From Pedobacter sp. ok626 (GTDB lineage Bacteria > Bacteroidota > Bacteroidia > Sphingobacteriales > Sphingobacteriaceae), in assembly GCF_900100435.1 (NCBI RefSeq), contig NZ_FNEX01000012.1, forward strand, positions 168,733 through 232,732: a stretch of DNA of 64,000 nucleotides. The letters run 5' to 3'. The translations under genes were made by a program, and so were the position numbers. Below are positions 35,137 to 44,591 of the stretch, one piece after another (positions within the stretch are counted from its first letter, which is position 1; each line of letters begins with the position of its first letter). The notes under the pieces are model-generated. The model was not told where the DNA came from. It did not search any database and was given only the letters and a program-made list of their open reading frames with translations.

Positions 35137-36999
35137 TTGAGCACACTTATTGCAGCCGAAAACTTAGGCCATGCTTACCACGACGAATGGCTATTCAAAA
35201 ATTTAACCCTGGGCATCCAAACAGGGCAGCGCGTAGCGTTGGTGGGAATTAATGGTGCAGGTAAAAGCACCTTGCTAAAACTTCTTGCCGAAAGGTTTTC
35301 ACCTTTGGAGGGTAAAATAGTAAAAAATAAATCCGTTAAAATAGGATTCTTAGACCAAGAACCCTCATTTCCAGATAGTTACTCAATTAGTGACTTCATT
35401 TTTTCTCTTGAAAACAAACAACAACAACTGATTAGGGAATATGAGGAACTGATTGAAGATCCCAACCCCGATGAAAAGAAATTAAACCGTTTGTATGAAG
35501 AACTGAGCGAGCATAACGCCTGGGAATACGAGCATGAGATAAAAACCATCCTGAGCAGAATGGGCATTAACCATTTGCAACAAAAGATATCTACCCTATC
35601 CGGAGGTCAGAAAAAGCGCTTGGCCCTTGCCAAACTTTTAATTGAAGATCCGGAAATTTATGTTCTGGATGAGCCGACCAACCACCTGGACATTGATACC
35701 ATCGAGTGGTTAGAAAAATTGCTGACTTCAGGAAATAAAACTTTACTGTTGGTTACCCATGATAGATATTTTCTGGACAATGTATGTAACACAATCGTAG
35801 AATTGGATAGAGGTAAAATTTACAACTACAATGGTAACTACGCCTACTTCCTGGAAAAGAAATCAGAAAGAGAAGCCGCTGACGAAAGTACATTTCAGAA
35901 GAACAAAAATCTCTTGAAGAAAGAATTGGAATGGATGAGAAGAATGCCGGCGGCACGTACCACAAAATCTCAATCCAGAATAGATGCTTTTTACGATTTA
36001 GATAGCAAGACCAAACAAAGAACGGACAATCAAAAAGTCACGTTAAATGTGAAAATGTCCAGGCAAGGAAATAAAATACTTGAGCTGGATCATATTGGCC
36101 AATCTTTCGATGGCAAAAATATCATCAATGATTTTAGCTATACATTTAAGCGTGCAGACCGAATTGGTTTAGCTGGTAAAAATGGAACAGGTAAATCTAC
36201 CCTACTGAATATTATCACTGGATTCTTACAACCTGAAAAAGGAAAAGTAGGTACAGGTGAAACTACAGTTTATGGATATTACAAACAAGGTGGTTTAGCT
36301 TTCAATGAAAAGGAACGTGTAATTGATATTGTAAAGTCCGACGCAGAATATATAAAAATGGCCGATGGTCAAACCATTTCTGCTTCGCAGCTTTTAACCC
36401 TATTCTTATTCCCGCCTAAAAAGCAACACGGAATGGTAGAGAAATTAAGCGGTGGCGAAAAGAAGCGTTTACACCTGATGAAGGTATTGATGCAAAATCC
36501 TAATTTCTTAATTCTTGATGAGCCTACCAATGATTTGGATATTGATACTTTAAATGTACTGGAAGAATTCCTTGAAAACTTCCCGGGCGTTTTAATATTG
36601 GTTTCTCACGATAGATACTTACTTGATAAAATGAGTGAGCAATTATTCATTATGGAAGGCAATGGTGAAGTAGCTATTTACAATGGCAACTATTCTGAAT
36701 ACAGATTGAGTTTAGATATGCCGAAAGAAAAAGTAGAGCCAAAGCAAAAACAAAGTGTTGTTGCCCCAGCGCCTACCCCTGCTACAAAAAAAATAAGTTA
36801 TAAAGAACAACGCGAGCTGGAGGAGTTAGAAGCAAGGATTTTAGAAGTAGAAAAGGAGATCTCAGATTTAACTTTATCTCTTTCTCATATCGACAGTGCA
36901 AACTATCTAGAACTTCAATCTACAACAGAAATGATAGAAAAATTAACCAAAGAACTTGAAGTAATAACAGAACGTTGGTTGATCCTTTCTGAGCAATAA
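35137..36999 (+). CDS. ABC-F family ATPase (Uup-like)
   Basis: A 620-residue protein with two ABC domains, no membrane segment, and a C-terminal coiled coil, the plan of ABC-F proteins that act on the ribosome. Domain 1: GINGAGKST, LSGGQKKRLALAKLL, VLDEPTNHLD. Domain 2: GKNGTGKST, LSGGEKKRLHLMKVL, LILDEPTNDLD. The tail (about 545-620) is the coiled coil typical of Uup. The start is TTG: an in-frame TAA lies four codons upstream, and the first strand of the fold begins at once. It sits between ybeY and mnmG. Confidence 0.9.
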   Translation: MSTLIAAENLGHAYHDEWLFKNLTLGIQTGQRVALVGINGAGKSTLLKLLAERFSPLEGKIVKNKSVKIGFLDQEPSFPDSYSISDFIFSLENKQQQLIREYEELIEDPNPDEKKLNRLYEELSEHNAWEYEHEIKTILSRMGINHLQQKISTLSGGQKKRLALAKLLIEDPEIYVLDEPTNHLDIDTIEWLEKLLTSGNKTLLLVTHDRYFLDNVCNTIVELDRGKIYNYNGNYAYFLEKKSEREAADESTFQKNKNLLKKELEWMRRMPAARTTKSQSRIDAFYDLDSKTKQRTDNQKVTLNVKMSRQGNKILELDHIGQSFDGKNIINDFSYTFKRADRIGLAGKNGTGKSTLLNIITGFLQPEKGKVGTGETTVYGYYKQGGLAFNEKERVIDIVKSDAEYIKMADGQTISASQLLTLFLFPPKKQHGMVEKLSGGEKKRLHLMKVLMQNPNFLILDEPTNDLDIDTLNVLEEFLENFPGVLILVSHDRYLLDKMSEQLFIMEGNGEVAIYNGNYSEYRLSLDMPKEKVEPKQKQSVVAPAPTPATKKISYKEQRELEELEARILEVEKEISDLTLSLSHIDSANYLELQSTTEMIEKLTKELEVITERWLILSEQ

Positions 37000-37183
37000 A
37001 CACTATTTAAGTTTAGCTACCGTTTATAAAAAAGGAAGATTTAGAGCCGAGAAAACAAAATATAATTAACCCTTTTTTTAAGCCAAATAGGACAATGTAT
37101 ACAAGATTCAAACTCAATTTTCAAAGCAAAAAACAAAGCAAAACACCTTAAATAAAAACAAAAAAGTAAACAAAAAAACATAC

Positions 37184-37199
37184 GTTTCACGTGAAACAC
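37184..37199. promoter_or_regulatory. parS-like ParB binding site
   Basis: The sequence CGTTTCACGTGAAACA matches the bacterial parS consensus TGTTTCACGTGAAACA at 15 of 16 positions, with the 14-bp core GTTTCACGTGAAAC a perfect palindrome. It lies 20 bases before the mnmG (gidA) ATG. parS sites cluster near the chromosomal origin, and gidA is a classic origin neighbour. Confidence 0.8.
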
Positions 37200-37218
37200 T
37201 AACTAATAACAAGACGAA

Positions 37219-39081
37219 ATGTTTAAAGAATATGATGTAATCGTTGTAGGCGCAGGCCATGCAGGTTGTGAGGCAGCGGCCGCTGCAGCTAACCTTGGCT
37301 CCTCTGTCCTACTGATCACAATGAACATGGAAACCATTGCACAGATGAGCTGCAACCCTGCAATGGGTGGTGTTGCAAAAGGTCAGATCGTGCGAGAAAT
37401 AGATGCGATGGGTGGCTACTCTGGAATAATCAGTGACAAGACAACCCTCCAATTCCGCATGCTCAACCTATCAAAAGGTCCGGCTATGTGGAGCCCTAGA
37501 ACGCAAAACGACAGAAAAAGATTTGCCGAAGAATGGAGACTAGCCTTAGAGCGCACTCCAAATGTAGACTTCTGGCAAGACATGGTGAGCAGCCTAATCA
37601 TAAAAAATAATACTGTAGTGGGTGTTAAAACTTCTATAGGTGTAGAGATAAAAGGCAAATCGGTTGTACTTACAAATGGCACCTTCTTAAATGGTTTAAT
37701 CCATATTGGTGAAAAGAAATTTGGCGGAGGTAGAACTGGTGAAAAAGCTGCAACTGGATTGACAGAACAACTTACAGCGTTTGGCTTTGAAGCTGGTAGA
37801 ATGAAGACCGGTACCCCACCCCGTGTAGATGGTCGTTCATTAAACTACAGCTTAATGGAAGAACAATGGGGAGATGAAAATCCAGGTCGTTTTTCGTTCA
37901 CCAATGTCGAACTTCCTAAAGAACAAAGATGCTGCTGGATTACCTATACCAATGCCAATGTTCATGAAACGTTGAAGGAAGGTTTTGAAAAGTCTCCAAT
38001 GTTCACAGGTCGTATCAAAGGTCTTGGCCCTAGGTATTGTCCTTCTATTGAAGACAAAATAAACCGCTTTGCTGAGCGCGAAAGACACCAGATATTTGTC
38101 GAACCAGAAGGCTGGAATACTTGTGAAATCTATGTTAATGGATTCTCTACCTCCCTTCCTGAAGATGTACAATATAGAGCCTTAACACAGATCCCAGGCT
38201 TCGAAAATGCAAAGATGTTTAGACCTGGATATGCCATAGAATACGATTACTTTCCACCTACCCAGCTATCTTTAACCCTTGAAACCAAATTAGTATCCAA
38301 CCTGTACTTTGCAGGCCAGATTAATGGAACAACAGGATACGAAGAAGCTGCTAGTCAGGGTTTTATAGCCGGAATCAACGCACATCAGAAGGTATTCAAT
38401 AAGGAAGAACTGATCATGAAACGTTCGGAGTCTTATATAGGAGTTTTAATTGACGACCTGGTTACGAAAGGTACAGAAGAGCCCTACCGTATGTTTACTT
38501 CAAGAGCTGAACACCGCTTACTATTGCGTCAGGATAATGCAGATATTCGTCTCTCCCCTATTGGCCACAAACTTGGATTGATCAGTGACGAGCGTTTAGC
38601 TACAGTAAACAAGAAAGTAGAAAACTCTGATTCAATTGTAGCATTTTCTAAAAAACAAGGTATAGAAATGAGTAGTGCCAATGCCATGCTTGAGGAACTC
38701 GGAACTTCCCCCTTAAACCAAAATGTAAAAATAGTTAGTTTGTTAGGCAGGCCTCAAGTTGGGATAGATGATGTAAGAAAAGTTAGTCCTACCTTTAACG
38801 AAATGCTTAATCAATTTGACAAGGAAACTATCGAGCAGGCCGAGATCAAGATTAAGTATGAAAGCTATTTTGAGAAAGAACAAGAGATTGTAAATAAAAT
38901 GCAGAAGATGGAGGATAAAGACATCAACCCTAATTTTGATTATTCGCAGTTGACATCTCTGTCTAAAGAAGCTCGGGAAAAATTATTGAAGATAAAACCT
39001 AGAACTTTAGGCCAGGCTTCGAGAATTTCAGGTGTTTCACCATCCGATATTTCCGTTTTAATGGTGCATATTAGCAAATAA
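37219..39081 (+). CDS. mnmG: tRNA uridine-5-carboxymethylaminomethyl(34) synthesis enzyme
   Basis: MnmG, with MnmE, makes the cmnm5U34 modification in the wobble base of certain tRNAs. The FAD-binding motif is VVGAGHAGCEAAAAA, followed by NPAMGGVAKGQIVREIDAMGG and GTPPRVDGRS; GTTGYEEAASQGF lies near residue 375. Length is 620 residues, normal. The 219 bases upstream are A-rich and hold a parS-like site. MnmE is not in the window. Confidence 0.97.
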   Translation: MFKEYDVIVVGAGHAGCEAAAAAANLGSSVLLITMNMETIAQMSCNPAMGGVAKGQIVREIDAMGGYSGIISDKTTLQFRMLNLSKGPAMWSPRTQNDRKRFAEEWRLALERTPNVDFWQDMVSSLIIKNNTVVGVKTSIGVEIKGKSVVLTNGTFLNGLIHIGEKKFGGGRTGEKAATGLTEQLTAFGFEAGRMKTGTPPRVDGRSLNYSLMEEQWGDENPGRFSFTNVELPKEQRCCWITYTNANVHETLKEGFEKSPMFTGRIKGLGPRYCPSIEDKINRFAERERHQIFVEPEGWNTCEIYVNGFSTSLPEDVQYRALTQIPGFENAKMFRPGYAIEYDYFPPTQLSLTLETKLVSNLYFAGQINGTTGYEEAASQGFIAGINAHQKVFNKEELIMKRSESYIGVLIDDLVTKGTEEPYRMFTSRAEHRLLLRQDNADIRLSPIGHKLGLISDERLATVNKKVENSDSIVAFSKKQGIEMSSANAMLEELGTSPLNQNVKIVSLLGRPQVGIDDVRKVSPTFNEMLNQFDKETIEQAEIKIKYESYFEKEQEIVNKMQKMEDKDINPNFDYSQLTSLSKEAREKLLKIKPRTLGQASRISGVSPSDISVLMVHISK

Positions 39082-39224
39082 AGGACAACTTATTGATTTA
39101 TAACAAATTAACTACCTATCATATCTCTTCAAAAATGACCTTATTAAATCTATTTTAAGACACTTTTAAGATTTCGGAATGATATCCATTAAAAATACAT
39201 ACAAATTAAACACAGCGCTTATAA

Positions 39225-40853
39225 ATGGCTAAAAATCGAATTACAGAAAACTTGCCGAAAATTTTTGCTCTTGTTTTCATTAGCGTCCTATTTTACGCTT
39301 GTGCCAGTATTCAACAGCCTCAAGGAGGACCAAAAGATACTGAGCCTCCGAAGATTTTAAAAATGACTCCTAAAAATCTGAGTGTAAATTTTAATACACC
39401 AAAAATTGTCATTGAATTTAATGAGTATTTTAAAGTGCAGAATGAGTCCAAGGAATTTTCAGTATCACCAGAAATGGAGAGGCCACCTGAATTAAAAACA
39501 AAAGGTAAAAAGTTAGAGATTAGCATTAAAGATACTTTAGAAAAGAACACTACCTATACCTTTAATTTTGGGAAGGCAATAGCCGACGTAAATGAGAGCA
39601 ATGTAGTTAAGAATCTTACTTATGTATTTTCTACTGGTCCACATCTGGATTCTTTAAGTATAAAGGGTAATGTGACCAATTCTGTAACTGGTTTACCTGA
39701 ACTTGATGCAGTTGTCTTCATTTTCCCGTTAGAAAGAGATACCCTTTTTGGAAAGAAAAGACCTTCTATCTTTACAACTACAGATAGTAGTGGCAATTAT
39801 GCGCTAAACAACTTAAGGAAAGATACTTATAAGATCTATGCGCTTAAGGAAAAAAATGGGGACAAAATCTATCAGCAGGCAACGGATGAAATCGGCTTTC
39901 TTAAAGACTCTATTGTCTTAACCAAGCCTTTGGATAACGTTAATCTAAGTCTATTTAAGGAGGATGCTACTGTATTCAGAATCTTAGACAAAAGACTAAA
40001 TACCGATGGAAGTATTACACTTTCTTTCAATCAGAAACTAAAAAAACCAGAGGTTGTGGTTAAAGATCCACCTGCCTTGGATGCTAAAAAAATCATCAGA
40101 TTCAGTAAAAACAATGACTCGTTGAAGGTCTGGCTTAAAGAATTGACCTTCGATTCTACTAAAATAGCGATTAAAGAAAACGGAAAAGTATTGCAAACAG
40201 CTAACTTAACCAGGGGAAAAAAGGAAACTTATACCAGAGTTCTTAGTGCAACAGACAACGTAGATAATGCTTTGTTAAATCCTAATAAACCGCTAAAATT
40301 AACTTTTAATTTTCCTATTGAAAGCACCGATGTAGCTAAAATTAGTCTATTGGAGGACTCTGTTGAACGCAAAGGCTTTGCCCTGGTTAAGGACAGTACG
40401 GACCTACTCTCCTACTATTTCAGGTATCCATGGAAACCCAAAAAGACCTATGAAGTTAAATTCGAAGCAGGTGCTTTCACTGCTATTTTTAACGCCAAAA
40501 ACAAGGAATTTATCAAAACTTTCCAGCTAGCTAACAAAGATGATTATGGATCACTAATTGTTAAAATCGTACCACCAGAATTCAAAAAAAGTTACATTCT
40601 GGAAGTGCTAGATGGAAATAAAGGTGTAGTAAATACTTTGGTAGTGACCAGGGATACAACTGTGAAATTTTTAAACTACAAAGCAGGAAAGTATTGGTTA
40701 AGAATAAGCTATGATACCAATGGGAATGGAAAATGGGATACAGGTAATGTAGCACTGGGGCTCCAACCTGAGAAAATATGGAACGAACCCAAAGAACTCT
40801 CTATAAGAGCTAATTGGGAACGTAATGAAACGGTAACTATTCCTAAGGAATAA
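39225..40853 (+). CDS. Big_5 (Ig-like) domain lipoprotein
   Basis: A 542-residue envelope protein. The N terminus has a membrane segment ending FYACAS, a lipobox, followed directly by GGPKDTEPPKILKMTPKN, the start of a bacterial Ig-like (Big_5) domain. A second stretch near 145-215 (LSIKGNVTNSVTGLPELDAVV) resembles a carboxypeptidase-regulatory-like beta sandwich. The C terminus contains another small beta domain with DTNGNGKWDTGN, a possible calcium-type loop. The family is common in Bacteroidota and has no assigned function. Confidence 0.85.
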   Translation: MAKNRITENLPKIFALVFISVLFYACASIQQPQGGPKDTEPPKILKMTPKNLSVNFNTPKIVIEFNEYFKVQNESKEFSVSPEMERPPELKTKGKKLEISIKDTLEKNTTYTFNFGKAIADVNESNVVKNLTYVFSTGPHLDSLSIKGNVTNSVTGLPELDAVVFIFPLERDTLFGKKRPSIFTTTDSSGNYALNNLRKDTYKIYALKEKNGDKIYQQATDEIGFLKDSIVLTKPLDNVNLSLFKEDATVFRILDKRLNTDGSITLSFNQKLKKPEVVVKDPPALDAKKIIRFSKNNDSLKVWLKELTFDSTKIAIKENGKVLQTANLTRGKKETYTRVLSATDNVDNALLNPNKPLKLTFNFPIESTDVAKISLLEDSVERKGFALVKDSTDLLSYYFRYPWKPKKTYEVKFEAGAFTAIFNAKNKEFIKTFQLANKDDYGSLIVKIVPPEFKKSYILEVLDGNKGVVNTLVVTRDTTVKFLNYKAGKYWLRISYDTNGNGKWDTGNVALGLQPEKIWNEPKELSIRANWERNETVTIPKE

Positions 40854-41363
40854 TTACCTAAACCAGTCGGAATACATGATATAGTTATCCGGCAATTTAT
40901 CTAATAAAGTCCGTTGCTCATCAGTAATGGGCTTTATTTTTTTAGCGGGTGTTCCCGCATAAATAAAGCCACTTTCGCAACGCGTATTTTCGAGTACTAC
41001 AGCTCCTGCAGCAACAATACAATAAGGTTCTACGAGTGCATTATCCATAACAATAGCCCCCATTCCTATCAATATATTATCTCTAAGAATGCAACCATGA
41101 ACAATAGCATTATGCCCTATTGATACCCTATTCCCTATGATTGTAGCTGCTTTAAGATAGGTAGCATGAATCACTGCCCCGTCTTGTATATTCGTCTCAT
41201 TACCAATGGTAATGCTATTTACATCGCCTCTAATCACGGCATTGAACCAAACTGAGCAATTATTTCCCATCAACACATCACCAACAATAGTCGCGTTTGG
41301 TGCGATAAAACAATTATCTCCCCATTTTGGGTCTTTATCTTTCACTGGTAATATTACTGGCAT
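40854..41363 (-). CDS. Gamma-carbonic anhydrase family protein (YrdA-like)
   Basis: A left-handed beta-helix protein of 169 residues with hexapeptide repeats. Metal-site histidines are seen in DGAVIHATYL, IGHNAIVHG and the surrounding repeats, which fits the gamma-carbonic anhydrase/YrdA group. Many members lack measurable carbonic anhydrase activity, so the catalytic role is not certain. It starts three bases after the nadB stop and is probably co-transcribed with it. Confidence 0.9.
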   Translation of the reverse strand: MPVILPVKDKDPKWGDNCFIAPNATIVGDVLMGNNCSVWFNAVIRGDVNSITIGNETNIQDGAVIHATYLKAATIIGNRVSIGHNAIVHGCILRDNILIGMGAIVMDNALVEPYCIVAAGAVVLENTRCESGFIYAGTPAKKIKPITDEQRTLLDKLPDNYIMYSDWFR

Positions 41364-41366
41364 ATC

Positions 41367-42953
41367 TTAAAATATAGTATCTGTCAATTCTTCTGAGTGG
41401 TTTGGATAATCTGTTGTATAGTGTAGTCCCCTACTTTCTTTTCTCATTTTAGCCGATTTAATCACTAAAAAAGCAACCTGTATAACATTTCTTAATTCAC
41501 ATAGTTTCACAGAAACTTTATTCGCTTTATAGAATTCTTCAGTCTCTTCGTGCAGTAGAAATAACCTTCTCATGGCTCTTTCTAATCTAAAATCAGAGCG
41601 TACAATACCGACATAATCACTCATTAACTTTTGAGTCTCGCGTAGATTATGTGTGACCAAAATATCCTCATCTGATTGGGTTACACCATGCGCATTCCAT
41701 TCTGGAATGTCAGCTGGAATTACACTATTTTTATAGGCTTTGATCGCATCTTCGTAAATTCTATGCGCAAATACAGGAGCTTCCAACAATGAATTAGAGG
41801 CCAATCTGTTGGCACCATGTAAGCCTGTGGAAGAACATTCGCCACAGGCGTATAGGTTTTTAATAGAAGATCGTCCATATTCATCTACCAATATACCACC
41901 ACACATATAGTGTGCAGCAGGCGTTACAGGTATTAAATCTTTAGTCATATCAATACCTATAGATAAACATTTAGCATATATGTTAGGGAAATGACTTAAA
42001 ATATCTTCCTTTTTTCTATTTCTAATGTCAAGATAAACAAAGTCCTCACCTGACTTTTTCATCTCTGCATCAATAGCACGAGCGACAATATCACGTGGAG
42101 CTAATGAGCCACGCTGATCATATTCGTACATAAATTCATCACCATTTTTACGACGTAGCACACCACCAAAACCTCTTACTGCTTCAGAAATTAAAAAGGC
42201 AGGATACTCTCCAGGGTTATACAAAGCTGTTGGATGGAACTGAATGAACTCCATATTTCTCACTTTTCCTTTAGCACGATAAACCATTGCCATTCCATCT
42301 CCAGTAGCAATTACAGGGTTTGTAGTACTCGAATACACATGTCCAGCTCCACCTGAAGCCATGATAGTCACATTAGCTAAGATCTTCTCCACATCGTTAA
42401 GCTCTGTGTTAAAGGCATATATACCGTAACAGTGGATATCTTCAGTACTTTTATCCACATGTTGCCCTAAATGATGCTGAGTAATTAACTCTAAACAAAA
42501 GTAATGTGTTAATATCTCTATGTTCTTATTTTGATGAATCTGCCTTAAAAGCACACTTTCAATTTCGTAGCCTGTTACATCTTTATAATGCAAAACACGG
42601 TGTTCTGAGTGCCCACCTTCCTTAGCTAAATCGTAAACTCCAGTCCTATTCTTATCAAAATTGATTCCATAATCGATAATTTCCTGTATTCTTTGCGGTC
42701 CTTCCTTTACAACAATCTCTACTATCTTCTTGTCACACAGTCCATCTCCAGCAATCAGTGTATCTTCTATGTGTTTTTCAAAAGAATCATCTTTATCTAC
42801 GACTACAGCTACTCCCCCCTGTGCATATTTTGTATTTGATTCGTCTTCGTTTGATTTTGTAACAATTAATACTTTACCATGCTGAGCAGCTTTTAATGCA
42901 AAGCTTAAACCAGCAATCCCTGATCCTATAACTAAAAAATCTACTTCTCTCAT
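41367..42953 (-). CDS. nadB: L-aspartate oxidase
   Basis: NadB oxidises aspartate to iminoaspartate, the first step of de novo NAD synthesis. It has the FAD motif VIGSGIAGLSFAL, the family sequence NTKYAQGGVAVVV, EFIQFHPTALY with the catalytic region, and TGLHGANRLASNSLLE near the C terminus. The frame extends to 42989, but the conserved protein begins at MREVDFLVIGSG, so the start is set at 42953 (528 residues). It is divergent from nadA, which uses its product, and the two are separated by the probable replication origin. Confidence 0.95.
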   Translation of the reverse strand: MREVDFLVIGSGIAGLSFALKAAQHGKVLIVTKSNEDESNTKYAQGGVAVVVDKDDSFEKHIEDTLIAGDGLCDKKIVEIVVKEGPQRIQEIIDYGINFDKNRTGVYDLAKEGGHSEHRVLHYKDVTGYEIESVLLRQIHQNKNIEILTHYFCLELITQHHLGQHVDKSTEDIHCYGIYAFNTELNDVEKILANVTIMASGGAGHVYSSTTNPVIATGDGMAMVYRAKGKVRNMEFIQFHPTALYNPGEYPAFLISEAVRGFGGVLRRKNGDEFMYEYDQRGSLAPRDIVARAIDAEMKKSGEDFVYLDIRNRKKEDILSHFPNIYAKCLSIGIDMTKDLIPVTPAAHYMCGGILVDEYGRSSIKNLYACGECSSTGLHGANRLASNSLLEAPVFAHRIYEDAIKAYKNSVIPADIPEWNAHGVTQSDEDILVTHNLRETQKLMSDYVGIVRSDFRLERAMRRLFLLHEETEEFYKANKVSVKLCELRNVIQVAFLVIKSAKMRKESRGLHYTTDYPNHSEELTDTIF

Positions 42954-42989
42954 TTCTATCCTATTGTTTTTCAATTTATTATGAAGCAC

Positions 42990-43554
42990 TTATAAGCCCT
43001 ACTACTTGATCTGAATGTTCACATATTTACAATAATTGTCCAGTTAAACACAGGTTGTTAACAACGTTGATATTAATGTTAATTACTTGTCTATAGAAAC
43101 AGAGCAAATATTTTTGAATGTTTAAAGCTAAGCTAAAAAGGGAATTTGCCACAATATTTTGAGTTATTTTTAACCAGAGCTAAGGAGTTTATTAACTTTT
43201 TACACACCTACTAACAATACACATATTTATATTGATAAAATTAAAGCTCAAAAAATATATCGCTGTAAATCAGTAGATATTTTAAATAAAAAAGCAATAT
43301 AAATGTTGATAAATTATTAATAACTCAAATACTCGCAGAAAAAAAAGTTTTTTATAAACGTTATCAACACACTAATAAACAATAGAAATCTATTTATATT
43401 AAAATAATTATAATTTATTGAAGTGTTGAAACTCCGTACCTTTACAAAATCAAGAAAAACAGTTTTCAAATTTTTAAATGGAAACTATAAAAGTTGATAA
43501 GTGTATTCAAGCTGTGGATACATTTTAAAAAATTGAATAAAATAAGCAGACAAA
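42990..43554. other. Probable chromosomal replication origin (oriC) between nadB and nadA
   Basis: A very AT-rich gap with no gene. DnaA-box-like 9-mers (consensus TTATCCACA or TTATCAACA) are seen at 43361-43369 (TTATCAACA, + strand), 43304-43312 (TTATCAACA, minus), 43230-43238 (TTATCAATA, minus), 43492-43500 (TTATCAACT, minus) and 43513-43521 (GTATCCACA, minus). Sampling lines by hand, the + strand to the left carries more C than G even in + strand genes such as ppc, and to the right more G than C. A parS-like site lies 6 kb to the left. Confidence 0.7.
43437..43444 (+). promoter_or_regulatory. Putative -7 element upstream of nadA
   Basis: TACCTTTA is one base from the TAnnTTTG consensus, about 110 bases before the nadA ATG. 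If it is used, the nadA leader would carry two of the DnaA-box-like sites. Confidence 0.25.
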
Positions 43555-44547
43555 ATGGACACCTTAACCGAATTAAACAGAAAAGGATATATTGAGGAAA
43601 GTATTGATCCAACGCTGGACCTCTTTGAAGAAATTGAGAAATTAAAAAAGGAGAAGAATGCAATTGTATTGGCTCACTATTATCAGGAGCCTGATATACA
43701 GGATATTGCTGATTATATTGGAGATAGTTTGGGGCTTTCTCAAGAAGCGGCCAAAACGGAAGCAGATGTGATTGTATTTGCAGGAGTTCATTTTATGGCC
43801 GAAACTGCTAAAATTTTGTCTCCTGAAAAAACGGTATTATTGCCAGATTTAAAAGCTGGTTGCTCGCTGGCTGATAGCTGCCCACCGCACTTATTTAAGA
43901 AATTTAAAGAAAAATATCCTGATCACCTGGTGATTACCTACGTGAACTGTACTGCTGAACTAAAAGCATTGAGTGATATTGTTTGTACATCCACAAATGC
44001 TGTACAAATTGTAGAGAGTTTGCCGAAAGATCAAAAAATTATTTTTGGTCCAGACAAGAATTTAGGAGCCTGGGTGGCTAAAAAGACGGGTAGAGACCTT
44101 GTTTTGTGGAATGGAGCCTGTATGGTGCATGAAATTTTCTCACGAGAAAAAATTACTAAATTAAAAGAGCGTCATCCTAAGGCAAAATTTATTGCGCATC
44201 CTGAATGCGAAGAATCTGTGTTGCAAATGGCTGATTATATTGGTTCTACGACTGGATTATTGAAATATTCTATCAATTCAGACGCCTCAGAATTCATTGT
44301 AGCTACAGAAAGTGGAATCATCCACCAAATGGAGAAAGCTAGTCCAGGCAAAACCTTCATTCCGGCACCTCCAAATAACAATTGTGCCTGTAATGATTGC
44401 CCTTACATGAAAAGAAACACACTTGAAAAGCTGTATTTGTGCTTAAAAAATGGTTTACCTGAGGTTACTGTACCTGCTGATATCATTGAACGCGCTCGTA
44501 AACCAATTGAAAGAATGCTGGAGATTTCGGCGAAATTGGGATTATAA
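43555..44547 (+). CDS. nadA: Quinolinate synthase
   Basis: NadA condenses iminoaspartate with dihydroxyacetone phosphate to quinolinate, the second step of NAD synthesis. It needs a [4Fe-4S] cluster held by three Cys; candidates are in DLKAGCSLADSCP, NGACMVHEI and NNNCACNDCPYM. The start VLAHYYQEPDIQDIADYIGDSLG is typical of the family. Length is 330 residues. It is the first gene to the right of the presumed origin, on the leading strand. nadC is not in the window. Confidence 0.96.
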   Translation: MDTLTELNRKGYIEESIDPTLDLFEEIEKLKKEKNAIVLAHYYQEPDIQDIADYIGDSLGLSQEAAKTEADVIVFAGVHFMAETAKILSPEKTVLLPDLKAGCSLADSCPPHLFKKFKEKYPDHLVITYVNCTAELKALSDIVCTSTNAVQIVESLPKDQKIIFGPDKNLGAWVAKKTGRDLVLWNGACMVHEIFSREKITKLKERHPKAKFIAHPECEESVLQMADYIGSTTGLLKYSINSDASEFIVATESGIIHQMEKASPGKTFIPAPPNNNCACNDCPYMKRNTLEKLYLCLKNGLPEVTVPADIIERARKPIERMLEISAKLGL

Positions 44548-44591
44548 AAAATGTTGGTAACTATGTTAATTAACTGTAATAGAATAAGATA

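Noticed and set aside
35001..35252. An 83-codon + strand frame before the ABC-F gene
   Set aside because: It overlaps the ABC-F start in another frame and its translation looks random.
44548..44591. TPP riboswitch in front of thiL
   Set aside because: The gap of 44 bases is too short, and no THI-box sequence is seen.
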